A DNA stretch of 64,000 nt, from contig NZ_JAUQSY010000009.1 of assembly GCF_030580865.1 (NCBI RefSeq), positions 62,001-126,000 on the forward strand. Direction: 5' to 3'. The number at the start of each line of letters is the position of its first letter. The stretch's first letter is position 1. A program made the position numbers and the translations under genes. This stretch comes from Hymenobacter aranciens. GTDB lineage: Bacteria > Bacteroidota > Bacteroidia > Cytophagales > Hymenobacteraceae. Positions 36,079 to 45,198 of this stretch are shown one piece after another. The notes under the pieces were generated by a model that saw nothing but the letters and a program-made list of their open reading frames with translations, had not been told where the DNA came from and did no database searches.

Positions 36079-37809
36079 TTACGCCGCTACGGGCTCATCC
36101 ATCATGCGCGTGAGGCGGCGGTAGATGAAGAACAGCAGGATGGACGAGGCGGCCGAGAGCACCACGAAAATCATGAAGAAGCTGTAGAGGTCGTTGATTT
36201 GGATGCCCAGGAAGGTGGGCCACTGGTAGGGAATTTCCAGCTCCTTGAGCTTGGTGACGACGTCGGCCGAGGCCTGGCCGGCGTTGTTGAGGATGGCGGG
36301 CAGGTTGATGCCGGCATCGGCGGCTTTCTTGAACTCGCCGGGGCCGGGAGGATAGAGGCCCGAGAGCACGCCGGCCAGCTTGTTGCCGGCGGCGGTAGCC
36401 AGGAACCACACGGCCATTAGCAGCGAGGCCAGGCGGGCGGGGGCCAGCTTATTCACCAGCGCCAGGCCGATGGGCGACAGGCAGAGCTCGCCGAAAGTCT
36501 GGAGCAGGTACATGGTGATAAGCCAGAACATGCTCACCTTGGTGCTGGCATCGACGCCCTTCACGCCGAAGGCAATGACGAGGTAGCTGATGGCCAGCAG
36601 CATCAGGCCGATGGACATTTTGAGGGGTGACGAGGGCTCCAGCCCCTTCTTGCCGAGGGCCGTCCAGAGCACGGCGAAGATGGGCGCGAAGGCGATGATG
36701 AACAAGGCGTTGGCCGACTGGAAGTAGGACGCAGGCACAACGGTCGAGCCCAGGTTGCGGTCGGTTTGCTCATCGGCGAAGAAGGTGAGCGAGGCACCGG
36801 CCTGCTCAAACGCCCCCCAAAAGAAAATCACGAAGAAGCTCAGGATGAGAATGACGTAGATTTTTTCCTTTTCGCGGCCGGTGAGCGAAGCGTCGGAGAG
36901 CACAATCATCGGCATGACAATCATCGACGAGAATACCAGGGCCCCAATCCAGTCGTAGTTCATGAACCAGGCAATGGCGGCGTAAATCAGCACCCCCACG
37001 ATGGCGATGACGCCCATGCTCATGCCGCCGGTTTTGGCGGGCTGGGCGATGGTTTCGGCGCGCACGGGGGCATCGGTGCCCACAGGCACTACCGGCGAGG
37101 CAGCCACGGCGCGCTCCGGCTTAGCGCCGAGCGGTGCGCCAGTGGGCGTGAGTACATACTTGTTTTTCAACAGCTCGAAGGTGGCGCTGCCGATGAGCAT
37201 GCCGATGCCGGCGGCCAGGAAGCCCCACTTAAAGTCGGCCGCATTGCCGGTATCGCCGAGCGTGCCGCACACCAAGGGCGAGAAGAATGCGCCCAGGTTG
37301 ATGCCCATGTAGAAGATGGTGTAGGCCGCGTCGACGCGGGTATCGCCCTTGGGGTAGAGGGAGCCCACCATCGAGGAGATATTGGGCTTGAAGAAGCCGT
37401 TGCCGAAAATCATCAGCGTGAGGCCGAGGATGAACAAACCCATCTGCGCCGAGGAGGGCGCGGTTTGGCCCGCCATGTACATGCTGGCCGAGCCGAAGAG
37501 GGCGAATTGCCCGGCGGCCATCATGAGGCCGCCGGTGAGGATGGAGCGGCGGTTGCCCCAGTAGCGGTCGGCCATGTAGCCGCCCAGCAGCGGCGTCAGG
37601 TACACGAGCGAAGTGTAGTTGCCGTAAATGAGCGACGAAGTTTCTTTGCTCATCATCAGGGCCTTGCCCATGTAGAGGGCCAGCAGGGCCCGCATGCCAT
37701 AGTAGGCAAACCGTTCCCACATTTCGGTGGTGAACAGCACGTACAGGCCCTTGGGGTGACTGGTACTGGCGGAAGGAAGTTGCTCGCTCTGGGCGGTAGC
37801 AGTTGCCAT
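36079..37809 (-). CDS. Proton-dependent oligopeptide transporter (POT/PTR family)
   Basis: Inner-membrane proton symporter for di- and tripeptides. 576 residues, about 12-14 transmembrane segments. Family signatures: the ExxERFxYY motif EMWERFAYYGMRALL near residue 30, YMADRYWGNRRSIL and LGLTLMIFGNGFFKPNISSM (PTR2 motif), DAAYTIFYMGINLGAFFSP, and the late GELCLSPIGLALVNKLAP. Residues about 230-265 form an Ala/Pro-rich cytoplasmic linker. No partner is needed. Downstream is the 21-bp repeat array; upstream a nested inverted repeat separates it from the AraC gene. Confidence 0.93.
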   Translation of the reverse strand: MATATAQSEQLPSASTSHPKGLYVLFTTEMWERFAYYGMRALLALYMGKALMMSKETSSLIYGNYTSLVYLTPLLGGYMADRYWGNRRSILTGGLMMAAGQFALFGSASMYMAGQTAPSSAQMGLFILGLTLMIFGNGFFKPNISSMVGSLYPKGDTRVDAAYTIFYMGINLGAFFSPLVCGTLGDTGNAADFKWGFLAAGIGMLIGSATFELLKNKYVLTPTGAPLGAKPERAVAASPVVPVGTDAPVRAETIAQPAKTGGMSMGVIAIVGVLIYAAIAWFMNYDWIGALVFSSMIVMPMIVLSDASLTGREKEKIYVILILSFFVIFFWGAFEQAGASLTFFADEQTDRNLGSTVVPASYFQSANALFIIAFAPIFAVLWTALGKKGLEPSSPLKMSIGLMLLAISYLVIAFGVKGVDASTKVSMFWLITMYLLQTFGELCLSPIGLALVNKLAPARLASLLMAVWFLATAAGNKLAGVLSGLYPPGPGEFKKAADAGINLPAILNNAGQASADVVTKLKELEIPYQWPTFLGIQINDLYSFFMIFVVLSAASSILLFFIYRRLTRMMDEPVAA

Positions 37810-37937
37810 AGTGGAAATGGTGGGGTGAATAAGGAGTGAAAGGTGGAGAAAAGGGCCCGGGGTTGCCGAAAATGCAATTGGGGTTGGTAAATCTAGGAAA
37901 GTTTTGGCAGTAACTCGCGGCGATGACTATGCGAACT

Positions 37938-38091
37938 AGCCGCAAAGCGGCGACACGTTGGTAGATAGAAGATGTAGTCAATGAGCCAGAGCCGCAAAGC
38001 GGCGGCACCTACCCGGCGCCAAGTGCCGCCGCTTTGCGGCTCTGGTCGTTCTGGCTGCTACATACTACCAACGTGTCGCCGCTTTGCGGCT
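37938..38091. repeat. Nested perfect inverted repeats (27 bp outer, 23 bp inner)
   Basis: Outer arms 37938-37964 and 38065-38091, inner arms 37986-38008 and 38023-38045, all exact. Both pairs share the GCCGCAAAGCGGC word. The structure fills most of the 297-bp gap between the POT gene and the AraC stop codon; no gene is seen in the gap. Confidence 0.85.
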
Positions 38092-38106
38092 GAATTGCAA
38101 CCTGGA

Positions 38107-39015
38107 CTACAACGTCCGCGCTACGGCTCCCTCATTCCGGTAGGCTTTGGCCCGGTAAGCCCCCGGCGACAGCCCCGTTTGCTTGCGGAAAAAGCGGGTG
38201 AAGTAGCCGGCATCGGCAAACTGCAGGGCATAGGCAATTTCTGACACCGACAGCGAGGTATAGATAAGGTAGTTGTGGGCCTTGCGCGTCGTGTTGGCGT
38301 GCACGATTTGCTGAGCCGTCTTACCCTTCACCGCCTGGCAGATGCGGTTGAGATGCACGGGCGTAATTTTCAGCTCCTGGGCAAACTCGGCGATTTTCTT
38401 GCCTGAAGGCGCGGCCCCGATGGCCCGCTGAAACTCCCGGAAATAGTGCAGAGCCCGGTTGGAGCTGTCGGCTTCCTGGCGCTGCTGGTGGTGCAGCAGG
38501 CGGTAGATTTTCAGGAACAGGAGCTTGAAATAGGCATTCAGGGCCAGTTGCTTGCCGGGCTGCTCGGAGTGTAGCTCGGTGTGAATGCTTTGCTCCAGGT
38601 CGAGCAGGTCGGCAAAGCGTACTTCGGCATTGAAATCGGCGAGAATCTGGAGGGTATTTACTTCGAGCAGCACGGCGGGCGTGGCCTGTAGGATGGTGTC
38701 CATCAGGCTCTCGGCCAGCGTGAGGGTGCGGCCCTGCACCTGCGGGCTGAAAGTGAAGCCGTGCACCGCCCCGGCCGGAATAAGCACGATGCAGGGCGTG
38801 CGCAGCTCGATGGGCGTGGCGGCGGCGTGGAAAATGGCCCGGCCCGCTTCTAGGAAAAAGAGCTGGAACAGGTTGGGGTGCAGGTGCGGCTTGAGGCCCC
38901 AGTCGGTGAGGCGGTTGCGCGGCAGGATTAGCTCGCTCTGGAGGTAATCGTGGCGGACGAGGGCTTTGTCGTCGCCGTAGAGGCCGTTGTAGTGGGCTAT
39001 TTTTTCGCCTGTCAT
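38107..39015 (-). CDS. AraC-family transcriptional regulator
   Basis: 302 residues: an N-terminal cupin-like effector domain (LKPHLHPNLFQLFFLEAGRA, TPCIVLIPAGAVHGF) and a C-terminal double HTH (IAEFAQELKITPVHLNRICQ, then SVSEIAYALQFADAGYFTRF and FRKQTGLSPGAYRAK). The only in-frame ATG is at 39013-39015, inside the left arm of the dispersed hairpin at 39008-39125; a GTG further in would leave the cupin intact but remove about 18 residues. The last residues (VARTL) come from a GTAGCGCGGAC-type repeat word. Target genes unknown; pckA is divergent. Confidence 0.85.
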   Translation of the reverse strand: MTGEKIAHYNGLYGDDKALVRHDYLQSELILPRNRLTDWGLKPHLHPNLFQLFFLEAGRAIFHAAATPIELRTPCIVLIPAGAVHGFTFSPQVQGRTLTLAESLMDTILQATPAVLLEVNTLQILADFNAEVRFADLLDLEQSIHTELHSEQPGKQLALNAYFKLLFLKIYRLLHHQQRQEADSSNRALHYFREFQRAIGAAPSGKKIAEFAQELKITPVHLNRICQAVKGKTAQQIVHANTTRKAHNYLIYTSLSVSEIAYALQFADAGYFTRFFRKQTGLSPGAYRAKAYRNEGAVARTL

Positions 39016-39125
39016 GCTGAACGCAGTGAAGCATCTTGTCAGGCTCGAACGAGCAGTAATTTATTCCTTCTCACAAAAAGTCGTTCCGGCGTGAGAGGAT
39101 GCTTCACTGCGTTCAGCATGACAGG
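39008..39125. repeat. Dispersed hairpin family, copy 2 (28-bp arms)
   Basis: Arms 39008-39035 and 39098-39125 are exact reverse complements and share the core GTCATGCTGAACGCAGTGAAG with the copy at 15572-15673. The 62-bp loop is unrelated to the first. It lies between the divergent AraC and pckA genes and supplies the AraC start codon. Confidence 0.9.
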
Positions 39126-39193
39126 AGGCGGCATGTTTGATTTGTCCCAGTAAAGGTGCAAAATGTTTCACGAACTCCACTCCCGGCGTTTCG

Positions 39194-39201
39194 TACCTTT
39201 G
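39194..39201 (+). promoter_or_regulatory. -7 promoter box TACCTTTG of pckA
   Basis: Perfect TAnnTTTG match followed by GTATC, 40 bp before the ATG at 39242; it supports that start over the longer frame. Confidence 0.5.
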
Positions 39202-39241
39202 TATCGTCTATTTTCCATTCCCACCCATCCATTTCACTCTC

Positions 39242-40867
39242 ATGTCCGAGCCCACTGCTCCCCTACCGAACGCCCTCGACCGTCTGCGGCCGTTGGGTTT
39301 TTCCCAGGCTGGTACCGTGCATCTCAACCTCACGCCGGCCGAGCTCGTTGAGCGCGCCCTGTGCCACGGCGAAGGTCACCTCACCGACACCGGCGCCCTG
39401 ATGTGCGACACCGGCAAGTTCACCGGCCGCTCGCCCAAGGACCGCTTCGTCGTGAAAGACGAAAACACCGCCGACAGCGTGTGGTGGGGCGACATCAACA
39501 TCGCCTTCGACCCCGCGAAATTTGACCAGCTGCACGAGAAAATGCTGGCCTACCTGGCCGACAAGGAGCTGTACGTGCGCGAAGCCTACGCCGGCGCCAA
39601 CCCCGACTACCGCCTGAAGCTGCGCGTGGTAAACGAGTTGGCCTGGCACAATTTGTTTTGCTACAACATGTTTATCCGCCCCGAAGAAGGCGCGGATACG
39701 TCGTGGACGCCCGACTTCAGCATCATCTGCGCCCCCGGCTTCGAGGCTGACCCCGAAGTGGACGGCACTCGCCAGCCCAACTTCGCCATCATCAACTTCA
39801 TCAAGAAGATGATTCTCATCGGCGGCACGGGCTACGCCGGCGAGATGAAAAAAGGCATTTTCGGGGTGCTGAACTACCTGCTGCCCCACGAGCACAACAC
39901 GCTCAGCATGCACTGCTCGGCCAACAAGGGCAAGGACGGCGACACGGCCATCTTCTTCGGCCTCTCGGGCACCGGCAAAACGACCCTTTCGGCCGACCCC
40001 AACCGCGGCCTCATCGGCGACGACGAGCACGGCTGGACGCCCGACGCCGGCATCTTCAACTTCGAAGGCGGCTGCTACGCTAAGGTGATTGACCTGAGCG
40101 CGAAGAAAGAGCCCGAAATCTGGAATGCCATTAAGTTTGGCGCCATCGTGGAAAACACGCGCTTCGTGCCCGGCACCCACACCGTGGACTACGCCAACAA
40201 GAGCGTAACCGAAAACACCCGCACGGCCTACCCACTAAATTTCATTCCGAACGCCGTGGAGCCCAGCGTGGCCGACGCGCCGAAGAATATTTTCTTCCTC
40301 ACGGCTGATGCGTTTGGGGTGATTCCGCCCATCAGCAAGCTCGATAAGTCGCACGCCATGTACCACTTCATGAGCGGCTACACCGCCAAAGTGGCCGGTA
40401 CCGAAATGGGCGTGACCGAGCCGCAGACCACGTTCTCGGCCTGCTTCGGCGCCGTGTTCCTGCCCCTGCACCCCACCAAATACGCCGAGATGCTGGGCCA
40501 CAAGATGGACGAGAACCCCGACGTGAACGTGTGGCTCATCAACACCGGCTGGACCGGCGGCGCCTACGGCACCGGCCACCGCATGAAGCTCGACCACACC
40601 CGCGCCATGATTACGGCCGCCCTCGAAGGCAAGCTCAACGAGGTGAAGTTCCAGGCCCACCCCATCTTCGGCGTGCAGGTGCCCAAGGCCGTGCCCGGCG
40701 TACCCGCCGAAATTCTGGACCCGCGCAACACCTGGGCCGATAAAGACGCCTACGACCAGACCGCCAGCGAGCTGGCCGATAAATTCGTAGCCAACTTCAA
40801 GAAATACGCCGACTTCGCCAACGAAGAAATTCTGGCCGGCGCACCCAAAGTAGCCGTCGAAGCGTAA
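39242..40867 (+). CDS. pckA: Phosphoenolpyruvate carboxykinase (ATP)
   Basis: Converts oxaloacetate and ATP to phosphoenolpyruvate and CO2, first committed step of gluconeogenesis. 541 residues from the ATG at 39242 (MSEPTAPLPNALDRLRPLGF). Motifs: TGKFTGRSPKDRFVV, the kinase-1a loop GLSGTGKTTLSAD (about residue 240), DDEHGWTPDAGIFNFEGGCY, and TGWTGGAYGTGHRM. Length matches the ATP-type enzyme. The longer upstream frame covers the promoter and lacks family homology. Terminator immediately downstream. Confidence 0.96.
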   Translation: MSEPTAPLPNALDRLRPLGFSQAGTVHLNLTPAELVERALCHGEGHLTDTGALMCDTGKFTGRSPKDRFVVKDENTADSVWWGDINIAFDPAKFDQLHEKMLAYLADKELYVREAYAGANPDYRLKLRVVNELAWHNLFCYNMFIRPEEGADTSWTPDFSIICAPGFEADPEVDGTRQPNFAIINFIKKMILIGGTGYAGEMKKGIFGVLNYLLPHEHNTLSMHCSANKGKDGDTAIFFGLSGTGKTTLSADPNRGLIGDDEHGWTPDAGIFNFEGGCYAKVIDLSAKKEPEIWNAIKFGAIVENTRFVPGTHTVDYANKSVTENTRTAYPLNFIPNAVEPSVADAPKNIFFLTADAFGVIPPISKLDKSHAMYHFMSGYTAKVAGTEMGVTEPQTTFSACFGAVFLPLHPTKYAEMLGHKMDENPDVNVWLINTGWTGGAYGTGHRMKLDHTRAMITAALEGKLNEVKFQAHPIFGVQVPKAVPGVPAEILDPRNTWADKDAYDQTASELADKFVANFKKYADFANEEILAGAPKVAVEA

Positions 40868-40900
40868 AGGCTGCCGTGCTTCAGGCACTCACCAAATGCG

Positions 40901-40936
40901 AAAGCCCCGCCAGTTGCAGCTGGCGGGGCTTTTTTG
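40901..40936 (+). terminator. Rho-independent terminator of pckA
   Basis: Thirteen-bp stem AAAGCCCCGCCAG / CTGGCGGGGCTTT, loop TTGCAG, then T run. Confidence 0.9.
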
Positions 40937-40940
40937 CTTC

Positions 40941-41294
40941 TTATCCCATGCGGTCCCTTAATCCTTTGATAATTGCAACTATACCAACCATCAGGATACC
41001 AATAGGCGCAGTAAAACTAGTTTGGTTTAACTCAATGTAAGTAATTACCATAAATCCCAAACCTAGCACTAAAATGACGATGCCAACGGTCAGGTACATA
41101 CCAGCCGCTTTGCGTTTCTGCTTCGCTTGCTCTGACTTAATAAACTGGTAACTGCGGTAATAGTCATCCGCTAATGCAGGCGCTTGCTCACCCGCGCCTT
41201 CTTCCACAAGCATGGCCATAACTGCTTCCCGGCTTTGATTGAGCCAATACATCTGGACTGCCTTTTTCTTAGCGTAAGATTCGCGGTATTTCAT
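40941..41294 (-). CDS. Small membrane protein of unknown function
   Basis: 117 residues. The N-terminal half is hydrophilic and helical (MKYRESYAKKKAVQMYWLNQ); two transmembrane helices follow (MYLTVGIVILVLGLGFMVI and FTAPIGILMVGIVAIIKGL). Composition is less GC-rich than neighbours. No known family. Convergent with pckA; the stretch 41295-41426 to the next gene has no visible gene. Confidence 0.55.
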   Translation of the reverse strand: MKYRESYAKKKAVQMYWLNQSREAVMAMLVEEGAGEQAPALADDYYRSYQFIKSEQAKQKRKAAGMYLTVGIVILVLGLGFMVITYIELNQTSFTAPIGILMVGIVAIIKGLRDRMG

Positions 41295-41426
41295 ACTGGC
41301 AAATTGGGATTGTAATTCATGATTGCCAGCAAATGTAAAAACTTCAATTGCACTAATGCCGGGCAGCTACCGAGTATTAACCCAGTTGCTGCCCGGCATT
41401 TCTTGGCAATAGATGCAATTTAGTTG

Positions 41427-42491
41427 CTACGAGTAGCGTCCGTAGCGGCGGTTATCCGGCCCAGGCTGGGCCGGCTTTTTGGTGGCGGCGCGGCCCAGCC
41501 AGGCGGCCAGGGCTACGCCGGCCCCGGCCAGTAGCGCGGTGCGCAGGGCGGGGCTGCCGGTGGTGATGGCCTCGGTGTAGAAGCTGGTTTCGCGGGTGTG
41601 GCCGGGGTAGTTGCCGCGCTCCTTGAGCTTGCCGGCGGCGTGGTCGAGGCCGTTTTGGTTGAGGGGGCGCGGGGCGTAATCGGCCTTTTCCTGATGCACG
41701 AAGGCTTTTTCCATGTACTGGTCGAAGAGTACGGGCGTCCAGCGCTTCATGCCGATGAAGGCGCGGCCGCCGCCGCCCACCACGATGTCGCGTTCGGGCG
41801 TGGTGCAGGCGTGGATGATGGCGCGGGCCACAGTGTCGGGGGCATAGGCGGGCGGGCCGTGCTTGGCCTCACGCTCCATGTAGTTTTTGGCGTGGATGGT
41901 GTAGGGCGTATCGATGGACGAGGGCTGGATGAGCGTCACCGACACGGGCGCGCCGTCCATTTCCAGCTCCATGCGCAGGCCGTCGTTGAAGCCCTTCACG
42001 GCGTGCTTGCTGGCCGAGTAGATGGTTTGTAGGATGGCCGTGACGTCGGACAGGATGCTGCCCACGTTGATGATGGCGCCGCCCTTGCTTCTCAGGTGCT
42101 TCGCGGCTTCCAGCGAGCCGTACACCAGGCCCCAGAAGTTGGTTTCGAACACCTTGCGCATGTCTTCGATGGGCACCTGCTCCAGCTTGCCGTAGATGGA
42201 AGCCCCAGCATTGTTGACCCAGGTGTCGTAGCCGCCGAACGTGGCCTGGGCGGCAGCGGCAATGCGGCGCACGTCGTCTTGGCTGCTCACGTCGGCCACC
42301 ACGTAAGTGGCCCGGCCGCCCGCCTGGGTGATTTCGTCGGTAAGCTGGCGCAGGGCGTCTTCGCTGCGGGCGGCCAGCACCAGCCGGGCGCCTTCTTTGG
42401 CGGCTAGGCGGGCCGTGACGAGGCCGATGCCCGACGAGGCGCCGGTGATGACCACAACCTGCTCATTGAGTTTTTTAAGCTTCATTTTCAT
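41427..42491 (-). CDS. Short-chain dehydrogenase/reductase with C-terminal extension
   Basis: 354 residues. Classical SDR Rossmann fold: cofactor loop VVITGASSGIGLVTARLAA (about 13-30), WVNNAGASIYGKLEQV, the catalytic YSASKHA near residue 160, and PSSIDTPYTIHAKNYMERE. After about residue 250 there is an extension ending in a hydrophobic stretch (ALRTALLAGAGVALAAWLG) and a basic tail, which might attach it to membrane. NAD(P)-dependent oxidoreductase of unknown substrate. Start at 42491 or 42485 (MKLKKL) cannot be separated. Confidence 0.85.
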   Translation of the reverse strand: MKMKLKKLNEQVVVITGASSGIGLVTARLAAKEGARLVLAARSEDALRQLTDEITQAGGRATYVVADVSSQDDVRRIAAAAQATFGGYDTWVNNAGASIYGKLEQVPIEDMRKVFETNFWGLVYGSLEAAKHLRSKGGAIINVGSILSDVTAILQTIYSASKHAVKGFNDGLRMELEMDGAPVSVTLIQPSSIDTPYTIHAKNYMEREAKHGPPAYAPDTVARAIIHACTTPERDIVVGGGGRAFIGMKRWTPVLFDQYMEKAFVHQEKADYAPRPLNQNGLDHAAGKLKERGNYPGHTRETSFYTEAITTGSPALRTALLAGAGVALAAWLGRAATKKPAQPGPDNRRYGRYS

Positions 42492-42625
42492 GTAAGAAAG
42501 GAAACGGGAAATGGAACGTATGCCTGGAGGTACGACCAGCCGCCCGCGCTTGTTATGGCCGAGATTGAGTTCGGCGCCCGGTTTTTGGCGCCCGTTTGTT
42601 GGCCGTAATCCCGTTCTTTGCGCCC

Positions 42626-43321
42626 ATGCACACCTTCTTCGCCCCCGACCTCGCCGGCCCCACCCACACCCTGCCCGAAGACGAAAGCAAGCACGCCGTG
42701 CGCGTGCTGCGCCTCGGCCCCGGCGACGCCGTGGAGCTGCTCGACGGGCGTGGCGGCCGCTACCAAGCCGAAGTAGCCGATGCCAACCCCAAGCGCTGCC
42801 AGCTGCGCATCACCGCCCACGAAACCAGCCCGCCCCGGGCCACCTACACCCACGTAGCCGTGGCCCCCACCAAAAACCTCGACCGCATGGAGTGGCTGGT
42901 CGAAAAAGCCGTGGAAGTGGGCATTGAGCGCCTCACCTTCCTGCGTTGCGCCCGCTCCGAGCGCCGCGAGCTGAAGCTAGAGCGGCTGGAAAAAATTGCC
43001 ATCAGTGCGCTCAAGCAGAGCGGCCAGACCTGGCTGCCGCAGCTGGATGATATGACGGATTTCGCCGCCTTCGTGGCGGAAGTGGAGCCGGAAACGGCCT
43101 TTATTGCCCACTTGGAAGAAGGCGAGCGCACCGAATTGAAGCAGGTGGTCGGCAACGCGCCACGCTGCTGCGTGCTGATTGGGCCGGAGGGAGATTTTAC
43201 GCCCGCCGAAATTGCGCTGGCGCTGGGCCGGGGCATCCGGCCGGTGTCGCTGGGCGCGTCGCGGCTCCGCACGGAGACTGCCGCGCTGGCGGCGGTGTTT
43301 GCGGCGCAATTGTGCCGCTGA
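42626..43321 (+). CDS. rsmE: 16S rRNA (uracil1498-N3)-methyltransferase RsmE
   Basis: SAM-dependent SPOUT methyltransferase for U1498 in helix 44 of 16S rRNA. 231 residues from the ATG at 42626 (MHTFFAPDLAGPTHTLPEDE). N-terminal PUA-like domain (KHAVRVLRLGPGDAVELLDG) and C-terminal trefoil-knot SPOUT domain: VAPTKNLDRMEWLVEKAVE, ALKQSGQTWLP, CVLIGPEGDFTPAEIALAL and SLGASRLRTETAALAAV. The frame extended to 42596 has no conserved content. The next gene is convergent with a 7-bp gap. Confidence 0.93.
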   Translation: MHTFFAPDLAGPTHTLPEDESKHAVRVLRLGPGDAVELLDGRGGRYQAEVADANPKRCQLRITAHETSPPRATYTHVAVAPTKNLDRMEWLVEKAVEVGIERLTFLRCARSERRELKLERLEKIAISALKQSGQTWLPQLDDMTDFAAFVAEVEPETAFIAHLEEGERTELKQVVGNAPRCCVLIGPEGDFTPAEIALALGRGIRPVSLGASRLRTETAALAAVFAAQLCR

Positions 43322-43328
43322 CAACAGC

Positions 43329-43688
43329 TTATTCCGCAAGCAGCCTGGCAACTAATGTATTATCGGTTAACCTGCCATCAATTATGCTTACGGGTTTACC
43401 ACTGCACTTATATTGCCACCCCAGACTGATTGCTCGCATGATGCAGTGCTCTATAATTGCCGGAGTAATTTCCTTCAGATAGCCAAGGCTTTCTATTTCA
43501 TAAGACTCATAACCAGTGCGTGAATAGCCGATGTGAGCAATAAAAAGCTGGCCGCCATTCGCATGTTGAATTGGAATATTGAGCTGTGCTTCATGCCTTT
43601 CTTCATGCGAAACCCTTCTTCTTACTTTCCAAACAAAGTTCTCTCCACCAACCTGAATAGTACGCAGACCTTTCTTCGCTAAAGCCAT
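43329..43688 (-). CDS. Hypothetical protein
   Basis: 119 residues, no recognised domain. It contains RTIQVGGENFVWKVRRR and PIQHANGGQLFIAHIGYSRT, beta-rich with a helical C-terminus (PAIIEHCIMRAISLGWQYKC). Codon usage is somewhat more AT-rich than in rtcB and rsmE, so it might be a recent arrival. Divergent to nothing; same strand as rtcB, 39 bp downstream of it. Confidence 0.55.
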   Translation of the reverse strand: MALAKKGLRTIQVGGENFVWKVRRRVSHEERHEAQLNIPIQHANGGQLFIAHIGYSRTGYESYEIESLGYLKEITPAIIEHCIMRAISLGWQYKCSGKPVSIIDGRLTDNTLVARLLAE

Positions 43689-43727
43689 ATTATAGGAAAC
43701 CGCAGGTTTTATGAACGTTTTAGTGGT

Positions 43728-45158
43728 CTATTGTAGCGCCGACTCATCCGCCTGTGCGTCCTGCTCCGCCAGCCGCTTCGCCTCCGCTTTGGCTAGCTTC
43801 TTCTTGCGCCAAGGCGCGTCCTGCTCCCAGTCGCCGGCCATGATGCAGCCGTAGGGCTGGATTTCATCCACCGTCGTGGCGAGGTCAAATTCAACGATTT
43901 GGCGCTTTACTTCCTCGGCGTTTTTGTAGGCACTGGGTAGCTCCGATACGTCGATGCGGTTGAAGAAAAAGCGGGCGTCGATGCCCTGGGTTTCTTCGGC
44001 AAATACCTGCTCGTCGGTTTTGCCCACGATGCTGCGCTTGTGGCGGGTGCGGCTGAGGTTGCGGCCGGCGCCGTGAGGGGCGAAGCCCAGATTATTGGCC
44101 GTGGTGTGGCCTTCCACGATGAGGATGGGCTGGGCCATATTCAGTGGAATGATGCGCGGGCCGGTAATGTCGGGCAGGAATTTGGGGTCAAGCGGGGTGG
44201 CGCCTTTGGCGTGGTAGAACACGTCGCCGTCGCGGAAGACGAAGTTGTGCTCGTTCCAGAAGCGTTGCTGCACCGGCGCGCCCAGCCGCTCGGCAATGGT
44301 ATCGTGCAGCACCAAGTGGTTCTGCTTGGTCCACTTGCGCACCGTTTGCAGGGCGCGCCAATAATTCTGGCCTTCTTCCGAATCAATGGGAATCCAGGCG
44401 TTGGCGGGGGCGGTTTCGGGCGACAGCACCTGGCGGAAACGCTCGGCCACCACCATACCATTCTTGTAGAGCAGCGCGCCCACGCCGCGCGAGCCGTGGT
44501 GCGTCACGAGCACCGTGTCGCCGGTGTTGCGCGAGGTGCCCACGTAGAGGAAATGGTTGCCGTCGCCCTGCGTGCCGAGGTGCTCGCGGGCAAAATTCAG
44601 GCTGCGCAGCGAGCTCAGGAACGGGTTGGATTTCATTTCCTGCTCGATTTCGGCGGGCAGCTCGAACTGGTGCTCCCGCTCGCGCCCACCGGGGCCGAAG
44701 TGGGTAATTTGCTGGGCAATGTCGAGCACCGTTTTCGGGTCGGCCTGGCCCAAATTAGTCAGCATCACCGAACAGCAGATGTCGGCCGAATGCATGCCGG
44801 GGTGGATGGCCCCGCGCGTGGCCACCACGCCGCCCACCGGAATGGTACCCACCGGCCCGGCCGGGCAAGCGTCGGGCATCACGGCGCCGGCCACCACCGT
44901 GGGCGTGCGCATAAGCTGCTGCATCGAGAGGCGCACGCAGTCGATGTTATCCTGCTCCACGGCCGTTTCGGCGCGGATATTCTCATGAAAAGGCAGCGGC
45001 TGGGGTAGCAGCGGCACGGCCGGGGGCGGCCCCACCTGGTCGAGGTAGGCGCGGAGTTCGTCGCCGCTCAGCTCGTGGGCGTTGATGTGCTCCAGGGCTT
45101 CTTTGAACCACTTGCCGGATTTATAGCCGAGGTCGAGGAGGTCTTTGCCGGTTACCAT
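43728..45158 (-). CDS. rtcB: RtcB-family RNA ligase
   Basis: GTP/Mn2+-dependent ligase joining RNA 3'-phosphate (or cyclic phosphate) to 5'-OH ends; repair of cleaved RNA. 476 residues. Motifs: PVGGVVATRGAIHPGMHSAD and ICCSVMLTN (metal site), GTQGDGNHFLYVG, LVTHHGSRGVGALLYKNGM, and the guanylation histidine in APHGAGRNLSRT. Archease and the RtcA cyclase are not adjacent. In bacteria RtcB genes are often tied to RNA-damage responses; the HicA toxin in this window is one possible source of cleaved RNA, but that is speculation. Confidence 0.92.
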   Translation of the reverse strand: MVTGKDLLDLGYKSGKWFKEALEHINAHELSGDELRAYLDQVGPPPAVPLLPQPLPFHENIRAETAVEQDNIDCVRLSMQQLMRTPTVVAGAVMPDACPAGPVGTIPVGGVVATRGAIHPGMHSADICCSVMLTNLGQADPKTVLDIAQQITHFGPGGREREHQFELPAEIEQEMKSNPFLSSLRSLNFAREHLGTQGDGNHFLYVGTSRNTGDTVLVTHHGSRGVGALLYKNGMVVAERFRQVLSPETAPANAWIPIDSEEGQNYWRALQTVRKWTKQNHLVLHDTIAERLGAPVQQRFWNEHNFVFRDGDVFYHAKGATPLDPKFLPDITGPRIIPLNMAQPILIVEGHTTANNLGFAPHGAGRNLSRTRHKRSIVGKTDEQVFAEETQGIDARFFFNRIDVSELPSAYKNAEEVKRQIVEFDLATTVDEIQPYGCIMAGDWEQDAPWRKKKLAKAEAKRLAEQDAQADESALQ

Positions 45159-45198
45159 AACAGGGGAATTGAGGTAAAGCCGGCAAGTTAAGCCGGCG

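Noticed and set aside
35750..36124. 124-residue forward frame through the 21-bp repeats
   Set aside because: It runs through the following terminator and into the 3' end of the POT gene; open only because the repeat length is a multiple of three.
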